NCBI GenBank assembly: GCA_016177355.1
Contig: JACOVL010000083.1
Span: 1 to 21,056 of the forward strand
Reading direction: 5' to 3'
Length of the DNA stretch: 21,056 nt
From: Betaproteobacteria bacterium
GTDB taxonomy: Bacteria; Pseudomonadota; Gammaproteobacteria; Burkholderiales; SG8-41
A program made the translations under genes and the position numbers. Numbering within the stretch: the first letter of the stretch is position 1; every line of letters starts with the position of its first letter. Below, in pieces: positions 6,771-13,700 of this stretch. Below the pieces are notes generated by a model. It saw only the letters and a list, made by a program, of their open reading frames with translations. It had not been told where the DNA came from and did no database searches.

Positions 6771-7250
6771 ATGTCCGCCCCGCTTTACCGTCTCGCCTGT
6801 CCCGCCGACGCCTACGAGATCGCGGTGATGTCGCGCTACCTGATCGAGGTCGGGCTGCGCGGCTGGAGCTGGCCGCCGGAGCGGGTGGTGAAGGCGATCC
6901 GCGCGCGCGACACCAACGTGCTGGCCGCGGAGGTCAAGGGGCACCTCATCGGCTTCGCCATCATGGATTTCGGCGACACGGCGGCGCACCTCTCCCTGTT
7001 CGCGGTCAAGCCCTCGCACCAGCGCTGCGGCATCGGGCGCCGCATGATGGGCTGGCTCGAGGAAGCGGCGCTCACCGCGGGCATTACCACCATCAACCTG
7101 GAGCTGCGCTCCAACAACTTCTCGGCGCGCGCTTTCTACCGCCTGCTGGGCTACAAGGAAACTTCCTACATCCCGGGCTACTACCGCGGCGTGGAGACGG
7201 CGGTGAAAATGTCGCGCGATATCCGCCGCATCACCTCCGCTGCGCGCTGA
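6771..7250 (+). CDS. GNAT family N-acetyltransferase
   Basis: A 159-residue GNAT-fold protein that would transfer an acetyl group from acetyl-CoA to an amine. The beta4 strand (AHLSLFAVKPSHQ) leads into the acetyl-CoA loop QRCGIGRRMMGWLEEAA (residues 84-100), followed by INLELRSNNFSARAFYRLLGYKE, the usual motif B (N...A..FY...GF). The start ATG at 6771 has AGGGG upstream. It follows the msrB terminator and so has its own promoter. The substrate (protein N-terminus, amino acid, small amine) cannot be told. Confidence 0.9.
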   Translation: MSAPLYRLACPADAYEIAVMSRYLIEVGLRGWSWPPERVVKAIRARDTNVLAAEVKGHLIGFAIMDFGDTAAHLSLFAVKPSHQRCGIGRRMMGWLEEAALTAGITTINLELRSNNFSARAFYRLLGYKETSYIPGYYRGVETAVKMSRDIRRITSAAR

Positions 7251-7269
7251 AATGCTTGACCGATGAGGT

Positions 7270-7290
7270 GTGACTGGTGACTGGCGACTA
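7270..7290. repeat. GTGAC-type heptamer array (3 units)
   Basis: GTGACTG, GTGACTG and GCGACTA in 7-bp phase lie in the 74-bp spacer between the GNAT and HAD genes. Further TCATCAC/GTCATTC/GTCATGG units (minus-strand TGAC) run into the HAD start codon at 7325. Confidence 0.75.
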
Positions 7291-7324
7291 GCGGCCTGTT
7301 TCCCCTCATCACCCGTCATTCGTC

Positions 7325-8038
7325 ATGGCAATCGCCGGCATCAAGGCGCTCACCTTCGACACTTTCGGCACGGTGGTGGACTGGCGCACGTCCATCATCA
7401 ACGACTTCACCGCATTCGGCAGAAAGAAAAAGCTGAAGGTGAACTGGGAACCGTTCGTGGATGAATGGAAGTCCGCCTACAGACCCGGCATGGACGCGGT
7501 GCGCACCGGGAAGTCGCAGTGGATGACGGTGGACCGCATCTACCGCATCAAGCTCGACGAGGTCCTGTCCAAGTACGGGCTGGGCGGCATGCCGGAGGAC
7601 GACCGCGTATACCTCAACCGCGCCTGGCACCGCCTCAATCCTTGGCCCGATGCCGTGGCGGGATTGAAGCGTCTGAAGAAAAAATACGTCATCTCCCCTC
7701 TTTCGAACGGCGACGTCTCCTGTCTCACCAACATGGCGAAGCACGGCGGGCTGCCGTGGGACGTGATCCTGTGCGCGGAACTCTTCAAGCACTACAAACC
7801 CGACCCCGAAACCTATCTCGGCGCAATCGCCTACCTGGGACTGCAACCTCATGAAGTGATGATGGTCGCGGCGCACAACTACGACCTCAAGAACGCGCGC
7901 TCGCATGGCATGCGCACGGCTTTCGTCGCCCGCCCCACAGAATACGGCCCGCTCCAGACAGAGAACCTCGTAGCCGAGGAAGACTGGGACATCGTCGCGG
8001 GGGACTTCGGCGAGCTGGCGACGAAGCTCGGCGCCTGA
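7325..8038 (+). CDS. HAD superfamily hydrolase, haloacid dehalogenase type II-like
   Basis: A 237-residue HAD protein close to the L-2-haloacid dehalogenase group. Motif I is FDTFGTVVDW with nucleophile Asp12 and Thr16; motif II is Ser127 in SNGD; motif III is Lys158 in YKPDPETY; motif IV is VAAHNYDLKNARSHG with Asp177. In the well-studied dehalogenase L-DEX YL the motif IV region is SSNAWD with Ser175 and Asn177; here the matching residues are Ala172 and His174. The enzyme may therefore be a related hydrolase rather than a true dehalogenase, although annotation pipelines would call it haloacid dehalogenase type II. Cytosolic; no signal peptide. Confidence 0.88.
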   Translation: MAIAGIKALTFDTFGTVVDWRTSIINDFTAFGRKKKLKVNWEPFVDEWKSAYRPGMDAVRTGKSQWMTVDRIYRIKLDEVLSKYGLGGMPEDDRVYLNRAWHRLNPWPDAVAGLKRLKKKYVISPLSNGDVSCLTNMAKHGGLPWDVILCAELFKHYKPDPETYLGAIAYLGLQPHEVMMVAAHNYDLKNARSHGMRTAFVARPTEYGPLQTENLVAEEDWDIVAGDFGELATKLGA

Positions 8039-8153
8039 AAAGCAAACACCCTCATCCCCGTTGGCCGCCTTTAACCGGAGAAACCGCAATTAATCCATTG
8101 TATTCATTTATTATTTGATGCGGCCGCCCCGATCGGTTGGGTGACTCCGTATT

Positions 8154-8182
8154 TTAAACTCGATCCGGATGAGGCTTATACT
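8154..8182 (+). promoter_or_regulatory. Candidate sigma70 promoter for the Bug gene at 8238
   Basis: TATACT (8177-8182) is preceded at 17 nt by TTAAAC (8154-8159), in an AT-rich island within the 199-bp spacer after the HAD gene. The -10 is good and the -35 matches only half of the consensus. The start codon lies 55 nt downstream. Confidence 0.45.
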
Positions 8183-8237
8183 GTCGCCCAAGATCAAATC
8201 GCCGTGAATCCATGGCGATAGCGAGGAGGAACCCGAC

Positions 8238-9224
8238 ATGAAGCTGCGTATTCGACCGATTCTCGCAGTCCTGGGCCTGCTCGCGGGCTTGTTGCCGGCG
8301 ATGCACTCCGCCGCACAGCCGCAGGCCGGCGACTACCCGAACAAGCCGATCCGCTGGATCATTCCGTTCCCGCCGGGAGGCAGCAACGATGTGCTGGGCC
8401 GCTACCTCGGGATCAGGCTCACCGAGCGGGTCGGCCAGCAGGTGGTGATCGACAACCGCGGCGGCGCGAACGGCATCATCGGAACCGAACTCGCCGCCCA
8501 GTCTCCCGCGGACGGCTATACCCTGCTCATGGTTTCCACCTCGTTCGTGATGAATGCCGCCGTCCGGCCGTTGCCCTATGACATCGAAAAGTCGTTCGAC
8601 CCGATCTCGATGATCGGATCGGCCCCGAACTCGATCGTGACCCACCCGCAACGCGGGTTCGGCACGCTGCGCGAGCTGGTCGATCGCGCGCGGGCGAAAC
8701 CGGCATCCATCTTCTACGCATCGACCGGCATCGGCGGGTTCAACCACTTCGGCGGGGAGCTGTTCAAGAAGGTCGCCGGGATTGACATGGTGATGGTGCC
8801 GTACAGGGGCGGGAGCCCCGCGATGGTGGACGTGATGGCGGGGAACATGCCGGTCATGTTCAGCTCGCTCACCCAGGTGCTGCCGCACGTGCGCAGCGGC
8901 AGGCTCAAGGTGCTCGCGATCGGGGCGGCTAACCGCAGCCCGGTGGTGCCCGACGTTCCGACCGTCATCGAGTCCGGCTTTCCCGGCTACGAAGTCACCG
9001 TCTGGTGGGGCGTCGCCGCGCCGGCGGGCGCGCCGCCCGCCGTCATCGAAAAGCTGCGCCGCGAGATCACGGCCGTGCTCGAGGATCCTGAAACGAAAAA
9101 GCGGCTCCTCGCCGACGCAGCCGAGCCGCGGATCGTCACGCCGGGCGAGCTCCGGAATATCATCCGCAACGACAAGAAGAAGTGGGCCGGGGTTGCGAAG
9201 CAGGCCGGGATCCGCGTGCAGTGA
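8238..9224 (+). CDS. Bug-family (TctC) tripartite tricarboxylate transporter receptor
   Basis: A 328-residue periplasmic binding protein for TTT transporters, which bring carboxylates and other small molecules across the inner membrane with TctA/TctB. The N-terminal 27 residues form a Sec signal peptide (LAVLGLLAGLLPAMHSAAQ). The mature protein shows the family blocks YPNKPIRWIIPFPPGGSNDV, VGQQVVIDNRGGANGIIG, SPADGYTLLM, YDIEKSFDPIS, the second-domain PYRGGSPAMVDVMAGN and PDVPTVIESGFPGYE. A GGAGGAA ribosome binding site precedes the ATG. It stands alone: no TctA/TctB genes are in the window. Convergent with the nitrile hydratase block. Ligand unknown. Confidence 0.95.
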   Translation: MKLRIRPILAVLGLLAGLLPAMHSAAQPQAGDYPNKPIRWIIPFPPGGSNDVLGRYLGIRLTERVGQQVVIDNRGGANGIIGTELAAQSPADGYTLLMVSTSFVMNAAVRPLPYDIEKSFDPISMIGSAPNSIVTHPQRGFGTLRELVDRARAKPASIFYASTGIGGFNHFGGELFKKVAGIDMVMVPYRGGSPAMVDVMAGNMPVMFSSLTQVLPHVRSGRLKVLAIGAANRSPVVPDVPTVIESGFPGYEVTVWWGVAAPAGAPPAVIEKLRREITAVLEDPETKKRLLADAAEPRIVTPGELRNIIRNDKKKWAGVAKQAGIRVQ

Positions 9225-9235
9225 TCACTTCCTCG

Positions 9236-9271
9236 GTGACGAAGTGACGCGGTGACGTAGTGATGAGTGAC
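9236..9271. repeat. GTGAC-type tandem repeat (8-bp period)
   Basis: GTGAC/GTGAT units start at 9236, 9244, 9252, 9260 and 9267. They fill the 59-bp spacer between two convergent genes, just after the Bug stop codon. Confidence 0.75.
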
Positions 9272-9283
9272 GGGAACGAACGA

Positions 9284-10093
9284 TCAGCGCCGCGAGGCGC
9301 TCGCCACTTCCCGGGTCCAGCGCGCGATCTCGTCCGCAGAGGCTCCGGGGGCGTTGAGGTGGTCGGAATCGGGCTGATGCAGCTTCGTGAGGGCGTTGGG
9401 CGGCAGGCTGCGGAACACCCCGGGGCTCGATTTGAGCAGGCCGGGATAGTCGCGGGTCGGGATGATGAACAATATCGGCAACCGCGGGTTCGCCGCCTTG
9501 GCCGCGTGGTCCATGTTCATGGGGCCTTGCGCGTCGTGCCACGTCAAGTAAGCGGCGGGCACGGTGTCGATCGGGTAGGCCCCCCTGCCGGGCTCGAAAT
9601 CCTCCAGCCGCGCCGGCTCGTTGCCCTTGCCTTCCGCGACGAGCTTGCGGGCGAGAGCGATCGAGCCGCCGAGCCTTTCCTGGTTGACGGGGCTGTTGAT
9701 GTTCCCGCCCGGGGCGATGGCGATGAAGCCGTCCACCGCCTGGCTACCCGCGAGGTGGAGCGTGTACGCGCCGCCCAGGCTGTGCCCGGCGATGAACACT
9801 TTCTTCGCGCCCTTCCCGCGCAGGCCCGCCACAGCGGCGGTGACGTCCTCCTCGGCCTTGCCGGCGGGCAGGCTGTAGTTCAGGCGTCCGGACCAGGGCA
9901 TCTCGAGGTTGGCGACGAGGTAGCCCTTGCCCTCCAGCGTCCGGGCCAGGTCGGAAACGAAGCGGGTCGGCGATCCTCCCTTGCCGTGCATGATCACGAT
10001 GCCGATCGGCTCCTGCGCCAGCGCCGGCGGCGGCGCAGCCGTGATGAGTGCAGCCAGTAACAGCCGCACGATAAACCTGGCAAGCCTCGTCAT
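9284..10093 (-). CDS. Secreted alpha/beta hydrolase
   Basis: A 269-residue alpha/beta-hydrolase with a signal peptide (residues 1-26, ending PALAQ), so periplasmic. The oxyanion strand is GIVIMHGKGGSP (31-42), the nucleophile elbow GHSLGG has Ser105, and Asp215 (PTRD) and His245 (DSDHLNAP) complete the likely triad. The sequence resembles esterase/dienelactone-hydrolase-type proteins. The ATG at 10093 is preferred over a longer reading frame because a signal peptide follows directly and AAGGGGA lies upstream. It lies 28 bp after the nitrile hydratase activator gene on the same strand, so it may be the last gene of that operon. A role in amide hydrolysis is unproven. Confidence 0.86.
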   Translation of the reverse strand: MTRLARFIVRLLLAALITAAPPPALAQEPIGIVIMHGKGGSPTRFVSDLARTLEGKGYLVANLEMPWSGRLNYSLPAGKAEEDVTAAVAGLRGKGAKKVFIAGHSLGGAYTLHLAGSQAVDGFIAIAPGGNINSPVNQERLGGSIALARKLVAEGKGNEPARLEDFEPGRGAYPIDTVPAAYLTWHDAQGPMNMDHAAKAANPRLPILFIIPTRDYPGLLKSSPGVFRSLPPNALTKLHQPDSDHLNAPGASADEIARWTREVASASRR

Positions 10094-10121
10094 ATTCCCC
10101 TTCGCCTCTCCGTAATCCGGA

Positions 10122-10493
10122 TCAACGGCGCGGCAGCTCGATGGGCTTGCCGTGCGGCGTCGCCCGGGCGGCGGCATCCCATTCGCCGACGCGCCGCTCG
10201 AGCTCGTCGCCCGGAACGAGCTCTTTCCCGGCGGCGAGCTTCTCGAGCGCGGCGAGCCAGTGCTCGTAGTAATGGGTGCCGTCGTCCGGCTCCCCGCGCG
10301 CGGCCGCGGCGGCAAGCTCGGCGGCGAGGGCATCGGCCCACTCGCGCCACGTGAAGGCGCCGCGCGCATGGAGCGAGAGCGTCATCGCGAAGGCCTGCGC
10401 CTCCCACGGCGCCTTGAACACGGGTCCCCCCTCGTCGCGCGGGAGCGCGGGAAGGGCGCCGAGGCCGGCTTCACGCGGGATCGAGGTGGTCAT
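10122..10493 (-). CDS. Nitrile hydratase accessory protein (P14K-type activator)
   Basis: A 123-residue protein of the nitrile hydratase activator family, which in cobalt enzymes delivers the metal and the oxidised alpha subunit to the beta subunit (self-subunit swapping). Hallmarks are GGPVFKAPWEAQAFAMTLSL, GAFTWREWADALAAEL and HYYEHWLAALEKL. These segments are clearly related to the N-terminal half of the beta subunit just upstream (PVFHSEWEARVFALNLAS, YYERWLYGLEKLL), as expected since the family arose from a beta-like ancestor. The start overlaps the end of the beta gene by 23 nt, pointing to coupled expression. The C-terminus is short. Confidence 0.92.
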   Translation of the reverse strand: MTTSIPREAGLGALPALPRDEGGPVFKAPWEAQAFAMTLSLHARGAFTWREWADALAAELAAAAARGEPDDGTHYYEHWLAALEKLAAGKELVPGDELERRVGEWDAAARATPHGKPIELPRR

Positions 10494-11127
10494 CCCAGAG
10501 GTTCACGTGGACGCTGTCGCGCGCGAAGGCGCCGGGTCCCCACAGCTCGCGCGCGGCGAAGCGCACGGTGTACAAGTGCTGCGGCTTCTTGTCGCGGCTC
10601 ATCGCGCTCGCGTCGGGGAAAATGAACACGCCGTGATCGCGGTCGACCGCGCCGCGCCGCCCGCGCGCGTAACGCGGCAGCCGCGTGTGGCCGGTCGGAT
10701 GGATGTTGCGCGCGACGACGGCGTCGCCGGGCCGGAATCTGGGCGGCACGTCGTCGTCGAGACGGGCACGCAGACGGAAGCGCAGGTACGTCGCCACCTC
10801 CGCGACAGCGAGCGGGCGCACGCCGCCCGCTTTCTCCCCCGCCCGTCCCGTCTCCAGTTCCCTCGCCGACACCAGCCCCTCCTCGACCAGCAGCTTCTCC
10901 AGGCCGTAGAGCCAGCGCTCGTAGTACGTCGCCGCGAGGTACTCGGCGGGCGGCATCCGCTCGCGCGAGTGGCGGCCCATGTCCATGTTCCACTTGCGGT
11001 GGAAGCCGGAAGCGAGATTGAGCGCGAACACGCGCGCCTCCCACTCCGAGTGGAACACAGGCTCGTCCCTCTCGATCTCGACCGGCCCCATGCCGTGCAT
11101 GCCGCCCATGTCGTGCACGCCGTTCAC
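10471..11127 (-). CDS. nthB: Nitrile hydratase beta subunit
   Basis: A 218-residue beta subunit of nitrile hydratase, the enzyme that hydrates nitriles to amides. It begins VNGVHDMGGMHGMGPV, the typical N-terminus, with a GTG start at 11127 that overlaps the alpha stop (GTGA, 4 nt). Further blocks are FHSEWEARVFALNLAS, GRHSRERMPPAEYLAATYYERWL (containing the conserved arginine that contacts the alpha claw), FRPGDAVVARNIHPTGHTRLPRYARG, the SH3-like barrel region, and GPGAFARDSVHVNLWDDHL at the end. Length is normal for the family. Coupled to alpha upstream and to the activator downstream. Confidence 0.95.
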   Translation of the reverse strand: MNGVHDMGGMHGMGPVEIERDEPVFHSEWEARVFALNLASGFHRKWNMDMGRHSRERMPPAEYLAATYYERWLYGLEKLLVEEGLVSARELETGRAGEKAGGVRPLAVAEVATYLRFRLRARLDDDVPPRFRPGDAVVARNIHPTGHTRLPRYARGRRGAVDRDHGVFIFPDASAMSRDKKPQHLYTVRFAARELWGPGAFARDSVHVNLWDDHLDPA

Positions 11128-11756
11128 CGCCCGCTCCCCGCCGGCACGGTCACCCGGGCGACACCAATCATCGCGTCGCGCGTGACGATCTCCGCCAGCT
11201 GCTCCTCGCTCCAGCCCTCCGTTCCCGCCGGTCGCTCGGGCAGCACCAGGTAGCGCAGCTCGGCCGTCGAGTCCCATACGCGCACCTCGACATCGTCCGC
11301 AACCTCGCCGCCCAGCTCCTTCAGCACGCCGCGCGGGTCGATCACGGCGCGCGCGCGGTACGGCGCAGACTTGTACCAGACCGGCGGCAGCCCGAGCACC
11401 GGCCACGGATAGCAGGAGCAGAGCGTGCACACGACCAGGTTGCGGACCGTGGGCGTGTTCTCGAGCGCCACGATGTCCTCGCCCCGCCCGACGAAGCCGA
11501 ACTCGGCGATGGCGGCGCCGGCATCCGCGAGCAGGCGTTGCTTGTAGGCGGGATCCACCCATGCGCGGGCGACGACGCGGGCGCCGTTGCGCGGGCCCAC
11601 CTTCGTCTCGTAGGTGTCGATCAGCTCGTCGAGCGCCTTCGGATCGACGAGGCCCTTCTCGACCAGCAGCGATTCCAGCGCCTTCACGCGCAGCGCGGGG
11701 CCGGAGAGCGGGCGGTCGTGCTCGCCGCCATGGTGGTGATGATCGTGTTCGCTCAT
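11124..11756 (-). CDS. nthA: Nitrile hydratase alpha subunit, cobalt type
   Basis: A 210-residue alpha subunit that holds the catalytic metal. The claw is VCTLCSCYPWP with Cys110, Cys113, Ser114 and Cys115; the threonine between the first two cysteines is the signature of cobalt enzymes, whereas iron enzymes have serine (CSLCSC). In mature enzymes Cys113 and Cys115 are expected to become sulfinic and sulfenic acid. The N-terminus is histidine-rich (SEHDHHHHGGEHD), common in cobalt-type alpha subunits. Gene order alpha-beta-activator matches other cobalt nitrile hydratase operons. No amidase gene is in the window. A 10-bp hairpin (11773-11802) lies between the gene upstream and this start. Confidence 0.96.
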   Translation of the reverse strand: MSEHDHHHHGGEHDRPLSGPALRVKALESLLVEKGLVDPKALDELIDTYETKVGPRNGARVVARAWVDPAYKQRLLADAGAAIAEFGFVGRGEDIVALENTPTVRNLVVCTLCSCYPWPVLGLPPVWYKSAPYRARAVIDPRGVLKELGGEVADDVEVRVWDSTAELRYLVLPERPAGTEGWSEEQLAEIVTRDAMIGVARVTVPAGSGR

Positions 11757-11772
11757 GGCCGCTCCGCCGGGT

Positions 11773-11802
11773 CCCCGCTCCGGCTATTTTAACGGAGCCG
11801 GG
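11773..11802. repeat. Inverted repeat upstream of the nitrile hydratase operon
   Basis: Arms of 10 bp with one mismatch (CCCCGCTCCG / CGGAGCCGGG) flank the AT-rich loop GCTATTTTAA. It lies 17 nt before the alpha start and 12 nt after the upstream gene. No T-run follows, so it is not a standard terminator; it could be a 5' UTR or operator element. Confidence 0.5.
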
Positions 11803-11813
11803 CCCTGTTTCTA

Positions 11814-12002
11814 CTACGAGCGGGGCACCAGCCTGTCCTGCGAGGGCTGAAAATCATAGCCCTCGTTCCGGGCGTTGGTCACGCAGCTTTCGTATTCCTT
11901 GTAGGCCGCCCGGGATTCCGCGACCAGCGACCGGTCCGGGGACAGCCGCTGCCACCGCCACCGACGGTCGGGGTCCATGTAGAAGCGCCATATGTAATTC
12001 AC
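11814..12002 (-). CDS. Small conserved-looking hypothetical protein
   Basis: A 62-residue protein starting at GTG 12002. Residues such as MDPDRRWRWQRLSPDRSLVAES, then RAAYKEYESCVTNARNEGYDF, have the shape of small DUF1508-like or related domains: a beta hairpin with W.W...dG..va.S, then a helix with a C..nA...GY ending. The resemblance is from memory and not secure. It is on the same strand as nitrile hydratase and could be a separate transcript reading toward it. Function unknown. Confidence 0.55.
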   Translation of the reverse strand: MNYIWRFYMDPDRRWRWQRLSPDRSLVAESRAAYKEYESCVTNARNEGYDFQPSQDRLVPRS

Positions 12003-12061
12003 CCGTGCATTATGCCCCGGTTCGGCTTTCGGCGCCCACGGGCGGGAAACCGGGTCCGGGA

Positions 12062-12301
12062 TCAGGATTTTTCAACGATGTCCGAACAGGGCAACCCCGG
12101 CACGGAAGGCGCGCTCCAGACCTCGCTGAAAGTGACACTCTCGGGCGCCTGGAACCAGGCTCTCGATGTGAAATCGAATTTTTCGATGCGTCCCGAGCCG
12201 TCTTTCTGCGAGACGATGCGGACGTAGCCGTTCCGCAGTTTTTTCGGGCCGACCAGCACCCTGCCGGGCGCGTGCTCCACGTGCATCATCTGCGTCTTCA
12301 T
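12062..12301 (-). CDS. Hypothetical protein (79 aa)
   Basis: A 79-residue protein starting at ATG 12301, 8 nt after the stop of the winged-helix-like gene, so probably translated from the same message. It reads MKTQMMHVEHAPGRVLVGPK, then a region rich in charged and aromatic residues (NGYVRIVSQKDGSGRIEKFD, SRAWFQAPESVTFSEVW). The pattern suggests a small beta-rich domain. No known family recognised. No signal peptide or membrane segment. Confidence 0.5.
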   Translation of the reverse strand: MKTQMMHVEHAPGRVLVGPKKLRNGYVRIVSQKDGSGRIEKFDFTSRAWFQAPESVTFSEVWSAPSVPGLPCSDIVEKS

Positions 12302-12309
12302 GGCCGCCG

Positions 12310-12492
12310 CTAACCGAGCTTGGCAAGCGCGATCAGGCCCCTGGCCGTGAGCGCGTAGCCGCCGACTTTCCGCTCGATGAGCCCCCTCGTCAGCAGCCTG
12401 GCGCCGATGATCTCGGGAACCGCCTTCTTCCGCGTCTTGTACGTCAGCTCCCGCAACCAGCGCAGCTCGTCGAAATCGATTGCCTGATCCAT
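12310..12492 (-). CDS. Small winged-helix-like protein (60 aa)
   Basis: A 60-residue protein: helices around DELRWLRELTYKT and VPEIIGARLL, then TRGLIERKVGGYALTARGLIAL, which has the wing-like pattern (GLI....GGY.LT..G...L) seen in winged-helix DNA-binding domains. It is too short for a full regulator with a sensor domain. It heads a two-gene unit with the 79-residue protein and lies about 140 nt downstream of a good candidate promoter. It might regulate its own unit; this is inference. Confidence 0.6.
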   Translation of the reverse strand: MDQAIDFDELRWLRELTYKTRKKAVPEIIGARLLTRGLIERKVGGYALTARGLIALAKLG

Positions 12493-12582
12493 GGTTCAGC
12501 TCTTTCAAGTCATCCAATCGGCACGATGGGGAGGCAAGCCCGGGTATGTTTAATCCCAGGTCCTGACAGCGACTGCAGGAGT

Positions 12583-12601
12583 GGCCCGGAAGAAACGGGC
12601 C
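12583..12601. repeat. Hairpin in the leader of the small-protein unit
   Basis: Perfect 6-bp arms GGCCCG / CGGGCC with a 7-nt purine-rich loop (GAAGAAA on the plus strand) lie between the candidate promoter (12630-12658) and the ATG at 12492. Confidence 0.45.
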
Positions 12602-12629
12602 CAAGGAGAGGAAACTAAACGCCTCTTTT

Positions 12630-12658
12630 GTTATACGCGCTCCCGGCGCGGAGGGCAA
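12630..12658 (-). promoter_or_regulatory. Candidate sigma70 promoter for the small-protein unit
   Basis: On the minus strand TTGCCC (12658-12653) and TATAAC (12635-12630) are separated by exactly 17 nt; they match 4 of 6 and 5 of 6 consensus bases. The first ATG lies about 140 nt downstream, leaving a leader with a hairpin. Confidence 0.55.
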
Positions 12659-12667
12659 TGGTTCAAT

Positions 12668-12775
12668 TCACGCAATATGCATAAGAGCCTGCTCCCTTGG
12701 CGTTTTCCTGCACGAGCTGGACGAAATCCGGCGCTCGACTTCGTAGAGCGGTCTGCCGTCTTTCTTCGCTTCCAT
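12668..12775 (-). CDS. Possible 35-aa small ORF downstream of the CBS gene
   Basis: ATG at 12775 has an excellent GGAGG site five nt upstream and reads EAKKDGRPLYEVERR before a serine-rich stretch and a TGA at 12668-12670. A different frame over the last two thirds reads PDFVQLVQENAKGAGSYAYC and looks more protein-like, so the piece may be a frameshifted remnant. It lies 46 nt after the stop of the CBS-domain gene. Low certainty. Confidence 0.3.
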   Translation of the reverse strand: MEAKKDGRPLYEVERRISSSSCRKTPREQALMHIA

Positions 12776-12821
12776 CGCGTCCTCCGTCTGCCAACAGGGC
12801 CGGTGCAGCTTTCGCTTCTTT

Positions 12822-13259
12822 CTAGCCGGAGAGGATGTCCTGGGCCTGTTCCTGGCGCAGCAACTCGTAGATGAAATCCTTGAGTTCCGGCCCGAGAGCG
12901 TCGCTGGCGGAAATGATGCCGACGGGGCGGCCGTTTTCCACGACCGGCACGTTCCGGAAACCGCCATCGTGCATGATCTGCAGCGCCTCCGGAAACGGCC
13001 TGTCCGGATGGATCGTCCGGGGATCGCGGGTCATGACCTCGGCGAGGCGGGTGGTCTTCGCGTCGCGGCCCTCCGCGACGACGCGGAACAGCGCGTCGCG
13101 CTCGGTGAAGATCCCGGCGAGCCCGCCCTCGTTGACGATCAGTATGGACCCCGCCTTCTTCTCCCTCATCAGCCGCGCGGCCTCGCTGACCGTCATGCTT
13201 TCCGGGGCGGCGATGACTTCCTGCTGCTCGATGATCGACCTGATCGAACGCTGCGCCAT
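12822..13259 (-). CDS. CBS-domain pair protein
   Basis: A 145-residue protein made of two CBS motifs, roughly residues 8-63 (VIAAPESMTVSEAARLMREK, then GSILIVNEGGLAGIFTERD) and 74-130 (PRTIHPDRPFPEALQIMHDG, then RNVPVVENGRPVGIISASD). Tandem CBS motifs form a Bateman module that binds adenosine nucleotides such as AMP, ATP or SAM. Stand-alone proteins of this kind usually act as energy or ligand sensors for a partner. No linked partner is evident. Start ATG 13259, weak upstream GGAGGCC. Confidence 0.92.
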   Translation of the reverse strand: MAQRSIRSIIEQQEVIAAPESMTVSEAARLMREKKAGSILIVNEGGLAGIFTERDALFRVVAEGRDAKTTRLAEVMTRDPRTIHPDRPFPEALQIMHDGGFRNVPVVENGRPVGIISASDALGPELKDFIYELLRQEQAQDILSG

Positions 13260-13362
13260 GCTGGGCCTCCAGTCGCAGGGAATTGCAAGTGGATCCGGGC
13301 TCGCGAAACATGCTACGCCCGCCCGGTTGGAGATGGCAAATCGGCGGGAGCCCGAATGCGCG

Positions 13363-13665
13363 TCAAGCCACGAGTGGGTTCGCCACCGCCAGGACCGGGA
13401 AGCGCCCGAAGTCGCGGTCGGCCGACCACAGCTCCCTGACGCCGTGCTGCAGGCACAGCGCCGCGATCCGGGCGTCGTGAACCTGCGGGCCCGAAATCTT
13501 GCCGCCCAGCAGCGTTTCCCGCAGCGTCCGCCAGTGCGCGTCCGATTCCGCGAACAACACGAGGGAAGGCGATTCGAGCCAGGCCTCGACCTGGTCGATC
13601 GCCGCGGCGAGCGGCGTGGGAGGCGCGTAAATCCGGGGATGCGTCACGAAAGCGCGAGCGGCCAT
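13363..13665 (-). pseudogene. Truncated PIN-domain (VapC-like) toxin gene
   Basis: About 100 residues (start ATG 13665) correspond to the C-terminal two thirds of a PIN-domain RNase of the VapC type. THPRIYAPPTPLAAAI, WLESPSLVLFAE, KISGPQVHDARIAALCLQHG and ELWSADRDFGRFP are family blocks with the late acidic residues intact. The N-terminal strand with the first catalytic aspartate (DTN) and the glutamate-bearing helix normally before THPRIY are missing. What precedes is an AT-rich stretch, directly after the stop of the DUF2339 gene. No antitoxin gene is adjacent. Almost certainly inactive as an RNase. An upstream TTG at 13704 would add only non-homologous residues. Confidence 0.8.
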
Positions 13666-13700
13666 GCTAATCCATTGATAGTTATATATTTTATTTCCCC

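Noticed and set aside
8088..8120. Shared TAATCCATTG plus AT-rich tract at 8091 and 13668
   Set aside because: Only ten identical bases; the AT-rich continuations differ, so chance similarity is likely.
12822..13665. CBS protein plus PIN fragment as a toxin-antitoxin pair
   Set aside because: The PIN gene lacks its catalytic N-terminus, and the CBS protein shows no antitoxin features; the two are separated by about 100 bp.
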